Translations under genes and position numbers: made by a program
The notes under the pieces: model-generated
Databases searched by the model: none
Told to the model about the DNA's origin: nothing
What the model saw: only the letters and a program-made list of their open reading frames with translations
Assembly (NCBI GenBank): GCA_937921775.1
Contig: CAKZUK010000123.1
Coordinates: 1-50,444 of the forward strand
Length of the DNA: 50,444 nucleotides
Direction: 5' to 3'
From: an uncultured Saprospiraceae bacterium
GTDB lineage: Bacteria; Bacteroidota; Bacteroidia; Chitinophagales; Saprospiraceae
Shown: positions 8,438 through 18,534 of the stretch, piece by piece
How the letters are laid out: the number at the start of each line of letters is the position of its first letter
How positions within the stretch are numbered: the first letter of the stretch is position 1

Positions 8438-9409
8438 TTAATAAACCTTCTTTCCAATCAAATACTTCTTTACGTAATCCGCCACCCCGTCTTCCAAACT
8501 ATGAAACTTCTTCTTATATCCTGACTTCTTCAACTTGCTCATATCAGCTTGTGTGAAGTACTGATAATTGGCGCGAATATCTTTAGGTGTATCAATAAAT
8601 GAAATGTCAGGCTCCATTCCTAAAGCCTTAAAAGTAAGCGTAGCTAAATCCAAAAACGTACGCGCCTTCCCCGTCCCAACATTATAAATACCAGATTCCT
8701 TTTTCTTGCTTTTATAAAGGTGGTAACAAACATCTACAACATCCTTTACATAAATAAAATCTCGTGCCTGCTCACCATCCTTAATTCCTTTCTTATGTGA
8801 TTTGAAAAGCTTCATGGCAGCTGTCTCTTTGATTTGCTCCGCCGTTTGGTAAACAACAGAAGCCATGCGTCCTTTGTGATATTCATTGGGGCCATACACA
8901 TTAAAAAACTTCAAGCCAGCCCAGAAAGGAGGAGCTGTTTTTTGCTTCAAAGCCCAAAGGTCAAAGGTGTTTTTGGAAGTACCATAAGCGTTGAGTGGCT
9001 TTAGATTTTTGATACCGGTATGGCTGTCTTTATAGCCATTAGAACCATCTCCATAAGTTGCAGCAGAAGAAGCATAGACCAATGGAATCTGATGCTCAGC
9101 GCAAATATTCCAAATATCCTGAGAGTACTTAACGTTCAGCTTGTCAAATACTTTCTTACTTTTTAATGCAGTATCAGTACGAGCACCTAGATGAAAAACA
9201 AAGTCAATCTGTTCCGGCATTTTGGCAAAGATGTCCATGAAGATATCTCGATGTATCCACTCACGAATGAATTTTCCGTCAAGGTTGTATTCCTTATGGT
9301 CTTTGTAAAAGTCATCAACTACCATGATGTCAAAGTTGTGACCTTCTTCATTCAATTTAGCAATCAATGCTGATCCAATAAATCCTAATGCTCCTGTAAC
9401 TACTATCAT
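8438..9409 (-). CDS. hldD: ADP-L-glycero-D-manno-heptose 6-epimerase
   Basis: Epimerises ADP-D-glycero-heptose to the L form for the lipopolysaccharide core. Extended SDR fold: NAD(P)-binding MIVVTGALGFIGSAL at the N-terminus, then VVDDFYKDHKEYNL and the HldD-specific FFNVYGPNEYHKGRMASV. The active-site region is SSAATYGDG with Tyr-x3-Lys in AYGTSKNTF. 323 residues is full length. It shows that the organism makes heptose-containing surface polysaccharide. It stands alone on the minus strand; the next upstream gene (gcvP) is separated by a palindromic repeat. Confidence 0.93.
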   Translation of the reverse strand: MIVVTGALGFIGSALIAKLNEEGHNFDIMVVDDFYKDHKEYNLDGKFIREWIHRDIFMDIFAKMPEQIDFVFHLGARTDTALKSKKVFDKLNVKYSQDIWNICAEHQIPLVYASSAATYGDGSNGYKDSHTGIKNLKPLNAYGTSKNTFDLWALKQKTAPPFWAGLKFFNVYGPNEYHKGRMASVVYQTAEQIKETAAMKLFKSHKKGIKDGEQARDFIYVKDVVDVCYHLYKSKKKESGIYNVGTGKARTFLDLATLTFKALGMEPDISFIDTPKDIRANYQYFTQADMSKLKKSGYKKKFHSLEDGVADYVKKYLIGKKVY

Positions 9410-9509
9410 GTGCTTTGTATTTTTTTAATGAATGAGGGAACCTAGTGTACAACTAGAATGACTCGAATCAGATGGATAGAGCTGACCATAAATTGACTTT
9501 TTCGTTCGG

Positions 9510-9660
9510 AAAATTCTTTAAATGTAAAATGTAAAACCGCAAAATTTAAAATGAAAAAGTTTGCCAACGATCGTGAATCCGACTGATATTACACGGTATT
9601 CGGGCACTTTTACATTTTGACTTTATCATTTTGCGGTTTTACATTTAAAAAATTTTCGTC
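9510..9660. repeat. long palindromic element, copy 1 (second copy at 36249-36380)
   Basis: Arms of about 50 bp (9510-9560 and 9606-9660) pair through TAAAATGTAAAACCGCAAAA and its complement, around a 45-bp centre with GATCGTGAATCCG and CGGTATTCGG. Nearly the same arms and a partly changed centre occur at 36249-36380. It lies just beyond the gcvP stop codon (9679) and upstream of hldD. No ORF. Confidence 0.9.
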
Positions 9661-9678
9661 TTCGGAGTTCCGCCTCTC

Positions 9679-12567
9679 CTAGACCTCCTCCACATAACTC
9701 TCCATAGGAGGACAAGTGCAAATCAAATGCCGATCTCCATGCGCATTATTCACACGACCAACCGTTACCCAAAACTTATGCTTGTCCTTCAAAGAAGCTA
9801 GCGGGTAAGCCGCCTTTTCTCGACTATAAGGAAACTCCCAAGTGTCAGCAGTAATCTGCTTAATCGTATGTGGCGAATTGACCAATACATTCGATTTCGC
9901 ATCCGCTTCTCCAGTAGCAATTTCATCAATCTCTTTTCGAATTTGTAACATCGCATCACAGAACAAATCAATCTCTTCTTTTCCTTCACTTTCTGTAGGT
10001 TCAATCATTACCGTACCTGCTACCGGGAATGATAGGGTAGGTGCATGAAAACCATAATCAATCAAACGCTTGGCAACATCTTCGGCACTAACACCCACTG
10101 CCTTGAATTGACGTAAATCCAAAATCAACTCATGCGCAGTACGACCTTTTTCACCAATGTACAAAACAGGATATTGATCTTCCAATCTCGACTTGATGTA
10201 ATTAGAATTCAAGATCGCATATTCTGTTGAAGCTTTTACACCAGCTTTACCCAACATCTTAATATAGGCATATGAAATTAACAGTATGCTTGCAGATCCC
10301 CATGGCGCAGCAGATACAGCGTTGATTCCTTGCTTGCCACCTGTTTTTACAAGTGGGTGAGTAGGTAAGAATGGTGCTAGTTTGTCGTTGACACAAATTG
10401 GCCCCATGCCCGGTCCACCACCTCCGTGAGGAATACTAAATGTTTTGTGTAAGTTCAAGTGACAAACATCTGCGTCAATAGCACCGGGACTAGTGAGCCC
10501 AACTTGTGCATTCATGTTGGCACCGTCCATGTATACAAGACCACCATTATTATGAATGGTTTTGCAAATCTCTTTAATGGCTGTTTCGAATACACCATGT
10601 GTAGACGGGTAGGTCACCATCAAGCAAGACAAATTATCTTTATGCTCTTTAGCTTTTGCCTTCAAATCTTTTACGTCAATATTTCCTTTTTCATCGCAAG
10701 CAACCACGACCACTTTCATACCAGCCATCACCGCAGATGCAGGATTGGTTCCGTGTGCAGATGAAGGTATCAAGGCAATGTTTCTATTGAAGTTTTTATT
10801 CGCTTCGTGGTAAGCTCGAATAGTCAACAAACCAGCATACTCACCTTGCGCACCAGAATTTGGTTGCAATGAACAAGCCGTGAAGCCAGTAATTTCTGAC
10901 AAGTAAGCTTCCAGCTCCGTAAATATTTTTTGGTAGCCCTTTGTTTGGTTAAGTGGAGCAAAGGGATGAATGTTTGCGAACTCTGGCCAGCTAACAGGAA
11001 TCAACTGAGTGGCTGCATTCAATTTCATCGTACAAGATCCCAGTGGAATCATGGAATGCATCAATGACAAATCTTTGTTTTCCAAAGATTTGAGATAACG
11101 CATCATTTTAGTTTCCGTATGATATTCATTGAATACCGGATGCGTCAAATATTCGCTAGTACGGATCAAGCGCTTTGAAATTTTTAGATTCTTAGAAACG
11201 CTTAATTTCGTAATTGCTTTATGTCGTTTTGCTTTCGCAAAAATATTAATGATCGTTAGCAACTCCTCTTCAGAAACAGTTTCGTCCAAACTAACTTGAA
11301 CGCAGTCTTTCTCATAGTGAAAATTAAATTTAGCTGCCAATGCTGCTTTTTTAATTTTATCTTTTTGACCTTTAGTAACCTCTACACAAACAGTATCAAA
11401 GAAGTAAGTATTCTTTTGCTTGTAAGCAATTTTCTTCAAGCTGTTGTTGAGGGCTTGCGCCAAAAAGTGCGTGCGTTCAGCAATTGCCTTTATTCCTTTA
11501 GGGCCATGGTAAGTGGCGTACATTCCAGCCATGATAGCAAGTAATGCCTGTGCGGTACAGATATTGGAAGTTGCTTTTTCGCGACGGATGTGTTGCTCAC
11601 GAGTTTGTAGTGCCATGCGCAAAGCTTTGTTGCCATGGATGTCTACAGATACACCGATGATACGACCAGGAATGATACGTTTGAAATCTTCCTTGGTAGC
11701 AAAGTAAGCAGCGTGTGGCCCACCATATCCCATTGGAACACCAAATCGTTGCGTGTTACCTACTACAACATCAGCTCCCCATTCTCCAGGAGGAGTCAAA
11801 AGACTAAGACTTAATAAATCTGCAGCTACAGTTGTGTACACATTTTTTGCTTTTGCCTTTTCTACAAATGCACGGTAGTCTTCCACCTCACCTGTTTTGG
11901 CAGGATACTGCAAGAGTACACCAAAAGTTTTATCTGTGACTTTATATTTTGACCAATCACCTTTAACAATTTTAATGTTCAAAGGCTTGGCACGAGTAAT
12001 GAGGATATCAAAAGTCTGATCGTATATCTTGTCAGAAACGAAAAATTCATTTGCCATCTCAGCAGCATCTTTCACTCGCTTATTTTTCAAACTAAAGAAC
12101 ATCGCCATCGCTTCTGCCGCAGCTGTACCCTCGTCTAGCAAAGAAGCATTCGCAATTGGTAAGCCAGTCAAGTCAGCCACAGTCGTCTGAAAATTCAACA
12201 AAGCCTCTAGTCTACCCTGAGAGATTTCAGCTTGGTAAGGAGTGTACTGTGTATACCAACCCGGGTTTTGAAAAATATTACGTAAAAGTACGGATGGTGT
12301 AATTGTACCTGAATAACCCATTCCGATGAATGAACGGAAAACCTTATTCATTTCTGCTGTCTTTTTCAGCTCTCGCAGGTAATCAAATTCGGTAAGACCT
12401 TCAGGAAGGTTAAGGTCCTTTTTTAGGCGGATATTTGAGGGAATAGTTTCGTCGATTAGTTGGTCCAGTGATTTAGCTTTCACTGTTTTTAGCATTTCAT
12501 TCAATTCGTTTTCGCTGATACCGATATGGCGCTTTGCGAACTGATCGTAGGCTTTGATCTTACTCAT
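9679..12567 (-). CDS. gcvP: glycine dehydrogenase (decarboxylating), P protein
   Basis: PLP-dependent decarboxylase of the glycine cleavage complex; it passes the aminomethyl group to the lipoyl H protein. At 962 residues it is the fused single-chain form. It begins [17 protein letters not shown], has the N-terminal half up to about residue 445, and carries the PLP lysine in [29 protein letters not shown] and [12 protein letters not shown] are conserved late motifs. I choose the Met at 12567 ([10 protein letters not shown]) because it matches the family start; the upstream 13 codons look non-coding. The gcvT and gcvH genes are not in the window. A TATTTTTG box (minus strand) sits about 40 bp upstream. 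Confidence 0.96.
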   Translation of the reverse strand: MSKIKAYDQFAKRHIGISENELNEMLKTVKAKSLDQLIDETIPSNIRLKKDLNLPEGLTEFDYLRELKKTAEMNKVFRSFIGMGYSGTITPSVLLRNIFQNPGWYTQYTPYQAEISQGRLEALLNFQTTVADLTGLPIANASLLDEGTAAAEAMAMFFSLKNKRVKDAAEMANEFFVSDKIYDQTFDILITRAKPLNIKIVKGDWSKYKVTDKTFGVLLQYPAKTGEVEDYRAFVEKAKAKNVYTTVAADLLSLSLLTPPGEWGADVVVGNTQRFGVPMGYGGPHAAYFATKEDFKRIIPGRIIGVSVDIHGNKALRMALQTREQHIRREKATSNICTAQALLAIMAGMYATYHGPKGIKAIAERTHFLAQALNNSLKKIAYKQKNTYFFDTVCVEVTKGQKDKIKKAALAAKFNFHYEKDCVQVSLDETVSEEELLTIINIFAKAKRHKAITKLSVSKNLKISKRLIRTSEYLTHPVFNEYHTETKMMRYLKSLENKDLSLMHSMIPLGSCTMKLNAATQLIPVSWPEFANIHPFAPLNQTKGYQKIFTELEAYLSEITGFTACSLQPNSGAQGEYAGLLTIRAYHEANKNFNRNIALIPSSAHGTNPASAVMAGMKVVVVACDEKGNIDVKDLKAKAKEHKDNLSCLMVTYPSTHGVFETAIKEICKTIHNNGGLVYMDGANMNAQVGLTSPGAIDADVCHLNLHKTFSIPHGGGGPGMGPICVNDKLAPFLPTHPLVKTGGKQGINAVSAAPWGSASILLISYAYIKMLGKAGVKASTEYAILNSNYIKSRLEDQYPVLYIGEKGRTAHELILDLRQFKAVGVSAEDVAKRLIDYGFHAPTLSFPVAGTVMIEPTESEGKEEIDLFCDAMLQIRKEIDEIATGEADAKSNVLVNSPHTIKQITADTWEFPYSREKAAYPLASLKDKHKFWVTVGRVNNAHGDRHLICTCPPMESYVEEV

Positions 12568-12682
12568 AATTCGTATTGGTTTTGAATGTTTGTTATGTGC
12601 TGGCAAAAATACAATAATTGTTAGTCTTATTAATGATTATTTACTCTATTTTGTTCACTCGGTAGGGGGATCACTTTGTTGC

Positions 12683-12749
12683 CAAAATTAATCAAGGATC
12701 AGCCTGTGTCGTGGAGCCAAGGCTCAGTAGCTTTTTGATTGAGATTTTG
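12683..12749. repeat. imperfect palindrome with GAGCC/GGCTC centre
   Basis: The left arm CAAAATTAATCAA (12683-12695) matches the complement of 12735-12749 with a small indel. The centre holds the hairpin GAGCCAAGGCTC (12714-12725) and GTGTCGTGG. It lies downstream of the 12807 stop codon and upstream of gcvP. I read it as a member of the same palindrome family. Confidence 0.5.
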
Positions 12750-12806
12750 ATTCTTTGAAGATACAACACAGTTTGGGCAGTTATTCACTGGGCTAGGCTA
12801 GCGATT

Positions 12807-14252
12807 TCATAGTGTAGTGGTCTCCGCCTCCAGCCAGTCCCGCTGCGAAAGCGCATCCATCTCTCTAAGTAAGTCCAAGAGCTCAAGCTGCTTTTGCTTA
12901 AAATTTGCCTGCGTTAAGATTTCTTTTTTCACCCTAAGTTGACAAAGTTTCTTGGCCATTTTTACAAAGTTGAGAGTCGTTGTCTTTAGGTAATCCGGAA
13001 TTTGTTTGGATCGGTTGATAAACTTTTTGGAAGCTTCGAGTAAGGCGAGTAAAGCTTCCATTTCGCCAAGTTCAAAATAGCTCTTGATTTGAATTACTTT
13101 CGATCCAAGGTGATAGTTGTCATCGGTAAAGTTGACATTGTGTAATTGTTGAAGGGCACGACTATAATCTTTTTTAGCATAGAAGAGCATGGTCAAATTA
13201 TAGGTGACGGCATTTTCGCGACCTTCAGGGTGAAGATGTTTTTGATAATTGAGGATAAAGTTTTCAGTCCATTCAAATTCCTTTAAACGTATCCCTACTG
13301 AAGTAATGTTTTTAAATGGCCAGTGGGGGAGATAACCATTTCTGAAAATGATATTATCACGAAGCATGGACTTGTAAATCTCTAATAGCTCCTTGGTGAA
13401 GTTTGTCTGCCCGGAGTTTATTTTTTTGATGCTGTAGTTGATCAGAAAAGTGTAAAGAATACGTAGCTCTTCTTGTGGAAAAAGAGGATGACTCGTTTGT
13501 ATTAGCTCTTTGGCTTCAAAATAATACTTTTCCTGTTTTGGCGATTTCAACATCTGCAGGATTTTTTTGTAGATGCGTATGACTGGCTGATTACTAATTG
13601 CCTCATCTCCAGTATTTGATTGCTGAAGTAATTCTTCGAGATAATGGCATTGGTATTGTGCCTTAGCAACGATGTTTCTTGAACTCATATCGCAAGCTAT
13701 TCGAAATTTATTACTAAAATAAAAATGATCCAGACTGTTATTCTTGAGTTGTAAATTTTCATCAAAAGAACGTTTGCCCTTAGTGAAAAAGAAACGATCT
13801 AGTTTATCATAACGATGGTATTCATCCAGATGGAATTCATAATTGCGATAAGCTGATTTTTCCTGCACCCCTTGATAAGATTTTGCAACTCGATCAAAGT
13901 CATGATGGACTTCTCTTTCCAATAATTTTTCAAGTAGGAAATTCTTTTGAATAGCCTCCTTTTCTTCAAAATGTAAATAGGCTAGGAATTGATACAAAAG
14001 TTGTAGTAAGTCAGAGATGACATTATTGATTTGGCTATCTTTATAAACTTGATTTTCGAAAATAACTTGGTGTACAAGAGTCCTTTGTAGTCGTGCATGC
14101 TGGAACTTTGGAGCATGCTTTAGCACATATTCACACAGTAATTGGACCTTCTTATTTTTATTGAAAAAGGGAGAAAAAGTGTATTCTTTGAAGCGAGTTC
14201 GCTCTTTGGTGCTTAAAACCTTTAAAATTTGAACTAATCTGGACTGTCGCAT
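12807..14252 (-). CDS. uncharacterised ~480-aa helical protein, cassette copy 1
   Basis: I do not recognise this family. The 481-residue protein has no signal peptide or membrane segment. It is rich in Leu, Lys, Glu, Gln and aromatic residues and looks entirely alpha-helical, perhaps a TPR-like solenoid in its second half (FELGEMEALLALLEASKKF). The N-terminus (KEYTFSPFFNKNKKVQLL) and the middle (RIACDMSSRNIVAKAQY) are clearly conserved in a paralogue at 19410-20867. Both are divergent from a giant SprB/cohesin-like secreted protein, about 190-210 bp apart, so a role in regulating or producing that protein is plausible but unproven. No helix-turn-helix was recognised. Confidence 0.9.
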   Translation of the reverse strand: MRQSRLVQILKVLSTKERTRFKEYTFSPFFNKNKKVQLLCEYVLKHAPKFQHARLQRTLVHQVIFENQVYKDSQINNVISDLLQLLYQFLAYLHFEEKEAIQKNFLLEKLLEREVHHDFDRVAKSYQGVQEKSAYRNYEFHLDEYHRYDKLDRFFFTKGKRSFDENLQLKNNSLDHFYFSNKFRIACDMSSRNIVAKAQYQCHYLEELLQQSNTGDEAISNQPVIRIYKKILQMLKSPKQEKYYFEAKELIQTSHPLFPQEELRILYTFLINYSIKKINSGQTNFTKELLEIYKSMLRDNIIFRNGYLPHWPFKNITSVGIRLKEFEWTENFILNYQKHLHPEGRENAVTYNLTMLFYAKKDYSRALQQLHNVNFTDDNYHLGSKVIQIKSYFELGEMEALLALLEASKKFINRSKQIPDYLKTTTLNFVKMAKKLCQLRVKKEILTQANFKQKQLELLDLLREMDALSQRDWLEAETTTL

Positions 14253-14268
14253 TTGTCATTTGTTTCTA

Positions 14269-14299
14269 CAAATATATAATGTAAAAGTCTGATAATCAA
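14269..14299 (-). promoter_or_regulatory. promoter of the ~480-aa protein gene (copy 1)
   Basis: On the minus strand TTG and TATATTTG are separated by 20 bp, matching the Bacteroidota sigma consensus (TTG at about -33, TAnnTTTG at -7). The predicted start lies only about 10 bp before the ATG at 14252. Confidence 0.55.
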
Positions 14300-14376
14300 T
14301 GGTAAATGTGTTTTTGTATAATGAAAAACATCTACAAATACCTGAGGATGTATTTTTTTTAACTGCTTTTCTGATC

Positions 14377-14384
14377 TATTTTTG
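14377..14384 (+). promoter_or_regulatory. -7 box of the giant secreted protein gene (copy 1)
   Basis: TATTTTTG fits TAnnTTTG and would give a leader of about 50 bases before the ATG at 14442. No clear -33 TTG is visible. Confidence 0.35.
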
Positions 14385-14441
14385 AAGCGTAATCGGATTT
14401 ATTGGATGCATCATGTAAGCTCAAAACGATAAATTATTCTC

Positions 14442-17400
14442 ATGAAACTAAAACATATAACAATCCATCACGCCATGACAAAACTAATACGCCACTTCAC
14501 AAAACCCATACTACTAATAGGCTTCTGCTGTCTCAGTATCTGCTTGCCTCAAGACTTATTTGCTAATGCATTTACATTAGTAGCTTCTAACGAAACTGCT
14601 CTCACGGGTGAGACTGTTTGCATAGATATTACCACAAGAAATTTTACCGAAATTGTGGGAACGCAATATGACCTCAGCTTTAATTCAGCTGTACTACAAT
14701 TGGATACCATCATCAATATTAATAGTGAACTGACTAACCTCTATTATGCTGAATTGTCACCAGGAATTGTTCGTATCGTTTGGGCAAATACCGATGTAGT
14801 TAATACAACATTGATAGATGAAAGTTTACTCTATCAAATGTGCTTTACTGCTATTGGTTCAACTGGAGTAATAACGCATGTTTCTTTTGATACTTCCAGC
14901 CCTATTGAGATAATAGGAGGAGAAGTAGGTGGAGGAACAACTGCATTTGAACTACTCCCTTGGATGCTTATTAATGGAAGTGTAAGCATTGGAACTTCCT
15001 CGGCAAGTACTTTGTCGCTAGATGATGGCAGTGTTGTGAGTACAACTTGTTCTACCCTAGAGGGAGCAATTACAATTGCACCAAGCGGTGGACAAGTACC
15101 TTATACTTTCTTATGGATCGGTCCAGCTGGCTTTACATCAACTTCGATGAATATTGCCAATCTGATTCCTGGCGTTTATACCTTGATCATGACAGATAAT
15201 ACTGGAGGAGAATTAATTGCCAATGTTTATATAGGAGATGACTCAGAGTTTGATGTTTTTGGTGATGTAAGCCATGTTGATTGTAGTCAATCAAATGGAG
15301 CAATAGATCTTGTGTTTATTGGAGGTTCAGCACCTTATACGTTTATTTGGAGTAACGGTGCGAATACTGAGAATATTAGCGGCTTGTCATTAGGTGAATA
15401 TACAGTAAGTGTGACCGATGCAAATGGTTGTATGGGAACTCAATTCTTTAATGTCAACGAAATTGAATTTGGTCAGATAAGCGCGATCGTAGACGATCCA
15501 TCATGTAGTGGTGGACTTGGAAGTATTGATCTTACGGTGACCGGAGGACTTGCACCTTATACGTACAGCTGGTCTGATGGACAAGCTACAGAAGATATTT
15601 CCAACTTAGCTTCAGGTTCTTACACGGTGACTGTTACAGATGACAATGCTTGCACGATGATGAGAACTTATCAGATAGGGCTAATAGCCAACCAATTCAA
15701 CTACTCTTATATCTGCGATCCTATAACTGATCTTGCAGAATTGATTGTTGTCGATTGGATTGGGAATGAAGAGCATACTTACGAGTGGAGTACCGGCGAA
15801 GTAACGGTAGGTACACAGTCAAGTAGTATCAACGATTTGTCTTTAGGCACTTATACCGTTACCATCACAGGAAATAGTTCAGGGTGTTCGACTGTATTTG
15901 GTCCAATGAATGTAGATTGCAGCATTTCACAAAGTCCCAATAATTGCTTTATGCTAAATGCCAACTCCGTCTCTGGTAATAATGGGGAGCAGCTTTGTAT
16001 GGACATTACAACAAATGGATTCTCTTCCATTCAGGGAATACAATACACTGTTTCCTGGGACCCAACAGTTCTTGCTTATAACGGTGTTCAAAATTTAAAT
16101 TTACCAGGTTTAAGTGGGCTTAATTTTGGTGAAAATCAAACGGGAAACGGTCAACTACTGAGCTCTTGGCTTTCCTCTGCTGCAAATGGAGAAAGTGTAG
16201 CAGACGGAACCGTGATTTATCAAATCTGTTTTGACTTGATTGGTGCAACAGGAACTTCATCAGCGGTTTCATTCACAGAAGATCCTTTGGTCTTTGAAGT
16301 GGTGGCAGCTGTAAACACACTTATCGGATTGAATGCTTCAAACGGAACGGTCAATATTGGTGGGCTAGCAAATCCGCTTACCGTCACATCTATTTGCACA
16401 ATGGCACCGGCTTGTATCGATGCAAGTACTGGAAGTGTTGATGTATCAGTAACTGGAGGAACGGAGCCTTATGCTTTTATATGGTATGATGAATTTGGAG
16501 ATATACTGAGTACTACAGAAGACCTTGGTGCGGTGACTGAAGAAGGAATGTATACTGTAGTTGTTACTGATGCAAACGGAGAAGAGGCTACTGCTTTTGC
16601 AAACGTTATTGTCAATGCACCAGAGGTGACGGTTGTCAATGTAACTGATGTGAATTGTAATGGAGATCTTGACGGTTCGATTAATATAGCGGTTAGCGGC
16701 GGAACATTTCCTTATTCCTTTGCTTGGACTAATGGAGAATCTACTGAAGATATTACTAATTTAGGAGCTGACGATTATGAGGTGACGGTAAGTGATCAGC
16801 AAGGTTGTATGACGGTAATTACAGTGACTGTAGCGCAAGCAAGTGATTTACAGATAATCGAAGAAGAAATCACTTGTCCATCTGAAGCTGGTAATGATGG
16901 AACCGTTAATATTACTGTTACGGGTGGTGTCGTTCCATATCTCTATGCTTGGAGTCATGGTGTGCCTACTGAAGATATTAGTGATTTGGATGATGGTGAG
17001 TATATTATAACAGTTACAGATGTGGTAGGTTGCACCGAAGTGTTAAACTTCTATGTAGGTGATTGTGTATGGCCAGGTGATACAGATACCAACGGTATTG
17101 TCAATAACTTTGACTTACTAAATATAGGTTTAGCTTATGGTACTAATGGTCTGGTTCGTCCAAATGCGTCCATCAATTGGACCCCTCAAGAAGCTGATAG
17201 CTGGACGGAATCTACGCCAGTTTCAATGACGAATTACAAGCACATAGATACGAACGGTGAAGGATTGATTGACGATAACGATACTTTGGCTATTAGCCAA
17301 AATTGGGGATCGACGCATAATTTTATAGATATAGGTTCTAACCTAATTGATCTTCCCTCTGATGGCATTACGGTTACTGCACCTTTCTATGTACAACCTG

Positions 17401-18113
17401 ATACATTCATTGTGAATACGACGGTTGGATTACCAGTTATTTTGGGAGATGTAGATAATACCATTGAGGAACTTTATGGAATTGCCTTTAGTGTGACTTA
17501 CGATCCGGAAGTAGTGGTAGCAGGTTCAGCAAAGATGAATTTTGATAACTCCTGGATAGGGGAATTGAATAATGATATGATCACGATACAGCGCAGCTTC
17601 CATGCTGCTGGTCGCTTAGATGTAGCTATAGTTCGCACCGATGGAATGAACGTAGTGGATGGACTTGGACAAATCGCTACCTTCTTTATTACGATAGAAG
17701 ACGATCTGGTAGAACCACCTGGATTTACGGGTTCGCTGGAAGGAATGGAAACTGTTTTTGGGATTGAGAATGTACGCATCATTACAAACATTGAGGAAGA
17801 AGTTTTGGTTAGCCCAACAGCTACGACTTCAACAATAGAAGGTGTTTCGACTGGAGTCAATGACTTTAAAGAAAACTTTGACTTACAGTTATTTCCCAAT
17901 CCAGTTAGTGACCAATTGACGATTAATAGTGCGGATGCTTGGATAGAGCAGGTAACTGTTTTAGATGTGGCTTCACGAGAGGTAGTCACTTATGATTATG
18001 CACAAGCGAGAGAGGCTATTCTAAAAACCAATCAATTTGGAGCAGGTACTTACGTAGTCAAAATACAAACGGATAAAGGTTTGGCGGTACGTCGGATTGT
18101 TGTACTCAAGTAA
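14442..18113 (+). CDS. giant T9SS-secreted protein with cohesin-like domains, SprB repeats and dockerin-like segment (copy 1)
   Basis: A 1223-residue cell-surface or secreted protein. Order: signal peptide to about 42; cohesin-like domain at about 43-185 (TGETVCIDITTRNF, then GTQYDLSFNSAVLQLD); SprB-like repeats (GG-x-APYTYxWSxG ... YTVTVTD-x-x-GC) at about 190-490; a second cohesin-like domain at about 497-640; three more SprB-like repeats at 645-870; a dockerin-like pair at 875-970 with calcium loops DTDTNGIVNNFD and DTNGEGLIDDND; a third cohesin-like domain at about 981-1105 (YGIAFSVTYDPEVV); and a T9SS type A sorting tail at 1149-1223 (LFPNPVSDQLTI ... GTYVVKI). SprB repeats are known from gliding adhesins. 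Combining both interaction types on one chain suggests self- or partner-assembly, which is inference. A later Met at residue 12 is an alternative start. Confidence 0.92.
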   Translation: MKLKHITIHHAMTKLIRHFTKPILLIGFCCLSICLPQDLFANAFTLVASNETALTGETVCIDITTRNFTEIVGTQYDLSFNSAVLQLDTIININSELTNLYYAELSPGIVRIVWANTDVVNTTLIDESLLYQMCFTAIGSTGVITHVSFDTSSPIEIIGGEVGGGTTAFELLPWMLINGSVSIGTSSASTLSLDDGSVVSTTCSTLEGAITIAPSGGQVPYTFLWIGPAGFTSTSMNIANLIPGVYTLIMTDNTGGELIANVYIGDDSEFDVFGDVSHVDCSQSNGAIDLVFIGGSAPYTFIWSNGANTENISGLSLGEYTVSVTDANGCMGTQFFNVNEIEFGQISAIVDDPSCSGGLGSIDLTVTGGLAPYTYSWSDGQATEDISNLASGSYTVTVTDDNACTMMRTYQIGLIANQFNYSYICDPITDLAELIVVDWIGNEEHTYEWSTGEVTVGTQSSSINDLSLGTYTVTITGNSSGCSTVFGPMNVDCSISQSPNNCFMLNANSVSGNNGEQLCMDITTNGFSSIQGIQYTVSWDPTVLAYNGVQNLNLPGLSGLNFGENQTGNGQLLSSWLSSAANGESVADGTVIYQICFDLIGATGTSSAVSFTEDPLVFEVVAAVNTLIGLNASNGTVNIGGLANPLTVTSICTMAPACIDASTGSVDVSVTGGTEPYAFIWYDEFGDILSTTEDLGAVTEEGMYTVVVTDANGEEATAFANVIVNAPEVTVVNVTDVNCNGDLDGSINIAVSGGTFPYSFAWTNGESTEDITNLGADDYEVTVSDQQGCMTVITVTVAQASDLQIIEEEITCPSEAGNDGTVNITVTGGVVPYLYAWSHGVPTEDISDLDDGEYIITVTDVVGCTEVLNFYVGDCVWPGDTDTNGIVNNFDLLNIGLAYGTNGLVRPNASINWTPQEADSWTESTPVSMTNYKHIDTNGEGLIDDNDTLAISQNWGSTHNFIDIGSNLIDLPSDGITVTAPFYVQPDTFIVNTTVGLPVILGDVDNTIEELYGIAFSVTYDPEVVVAGSAKMNFDNSWIGELNNDMITIQRSFHAAGRLDVAIVRTDGMNVVDGLGQIATFFITIEDDLVEPPGFTGSLEGMETVFGIENVRIITNIEEEVLVSPTATTSTIEGVSTGVNDFKENFDLQLFPNPVSDQLTINSADAWIEQVTVLDVASREVVTYDYAQAREAILKTNQFGAGTYVVKIQTDKGLAVRRIVVLK

Positions 18114-18323
18114 TTGTTATTGTAATTGTTAAAATAAAAAGCCCGTAAGTGACGGAACAAAATTAATTGGTATTTTCTTATTTTTTAAAAATTACTAAGC
18201 GATTGACCGACAGAGAATTAGTGTGTGATTTTTAGAAAATACAAAAAAGAAAATGCGAATTAATTCTATACATTACTTAGATCTGGGTTCGAATTAAAAT
18301 GAACCAACAAATATAAAGCAAAT

Positions 18324-18353
18324 GTCTGCCGAATACTCCGGTGTTTGGCAGAC
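18324..18353. repeat. hairpin in the 421-bp gap after the giant gene
   Basis: GTCTGCCGAATAC pairs with GTGTTTGGCAGAC around TCCG, with two mismatches. An A run rather than a T run follows on the plus strand, so it is not a classical terminator for the giant gene. The rest of 18114-18534 is AT-rich with no convincing gene. Confidence 0.6.
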
Positions 18354-18391
18354 AAAAAAACAATATTAAAGATTTTGACTGAATTCTGATT

Positions 18392-18526
18392 TTGTCAAAG
18401 AACTAAAAAAACTTCTTTTATAATTTCTGTGGCCAAGGTTAAAATGAAAACAAAAGCGACCGAAGGAAGCGTTGGTTTTATTTTATCCTTGGGTTCAACC
18501 ACAGAACTTGTCAAAGAACTAAAAAA
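18392..18526. repeat. 19-bp direct repeat upstream of the small dockerin-like gene
   Basis: TTGTCAAAGAACTAAAAAA occurs at 18392-18410 and again at 18508-18526, 116 bp apart, the second copy ending 8 bp before the ATG. This points to a local leader duplication or repeated regulatory element. Confidence 0.7.
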
Positions 18527-18534
18527 CATATACC

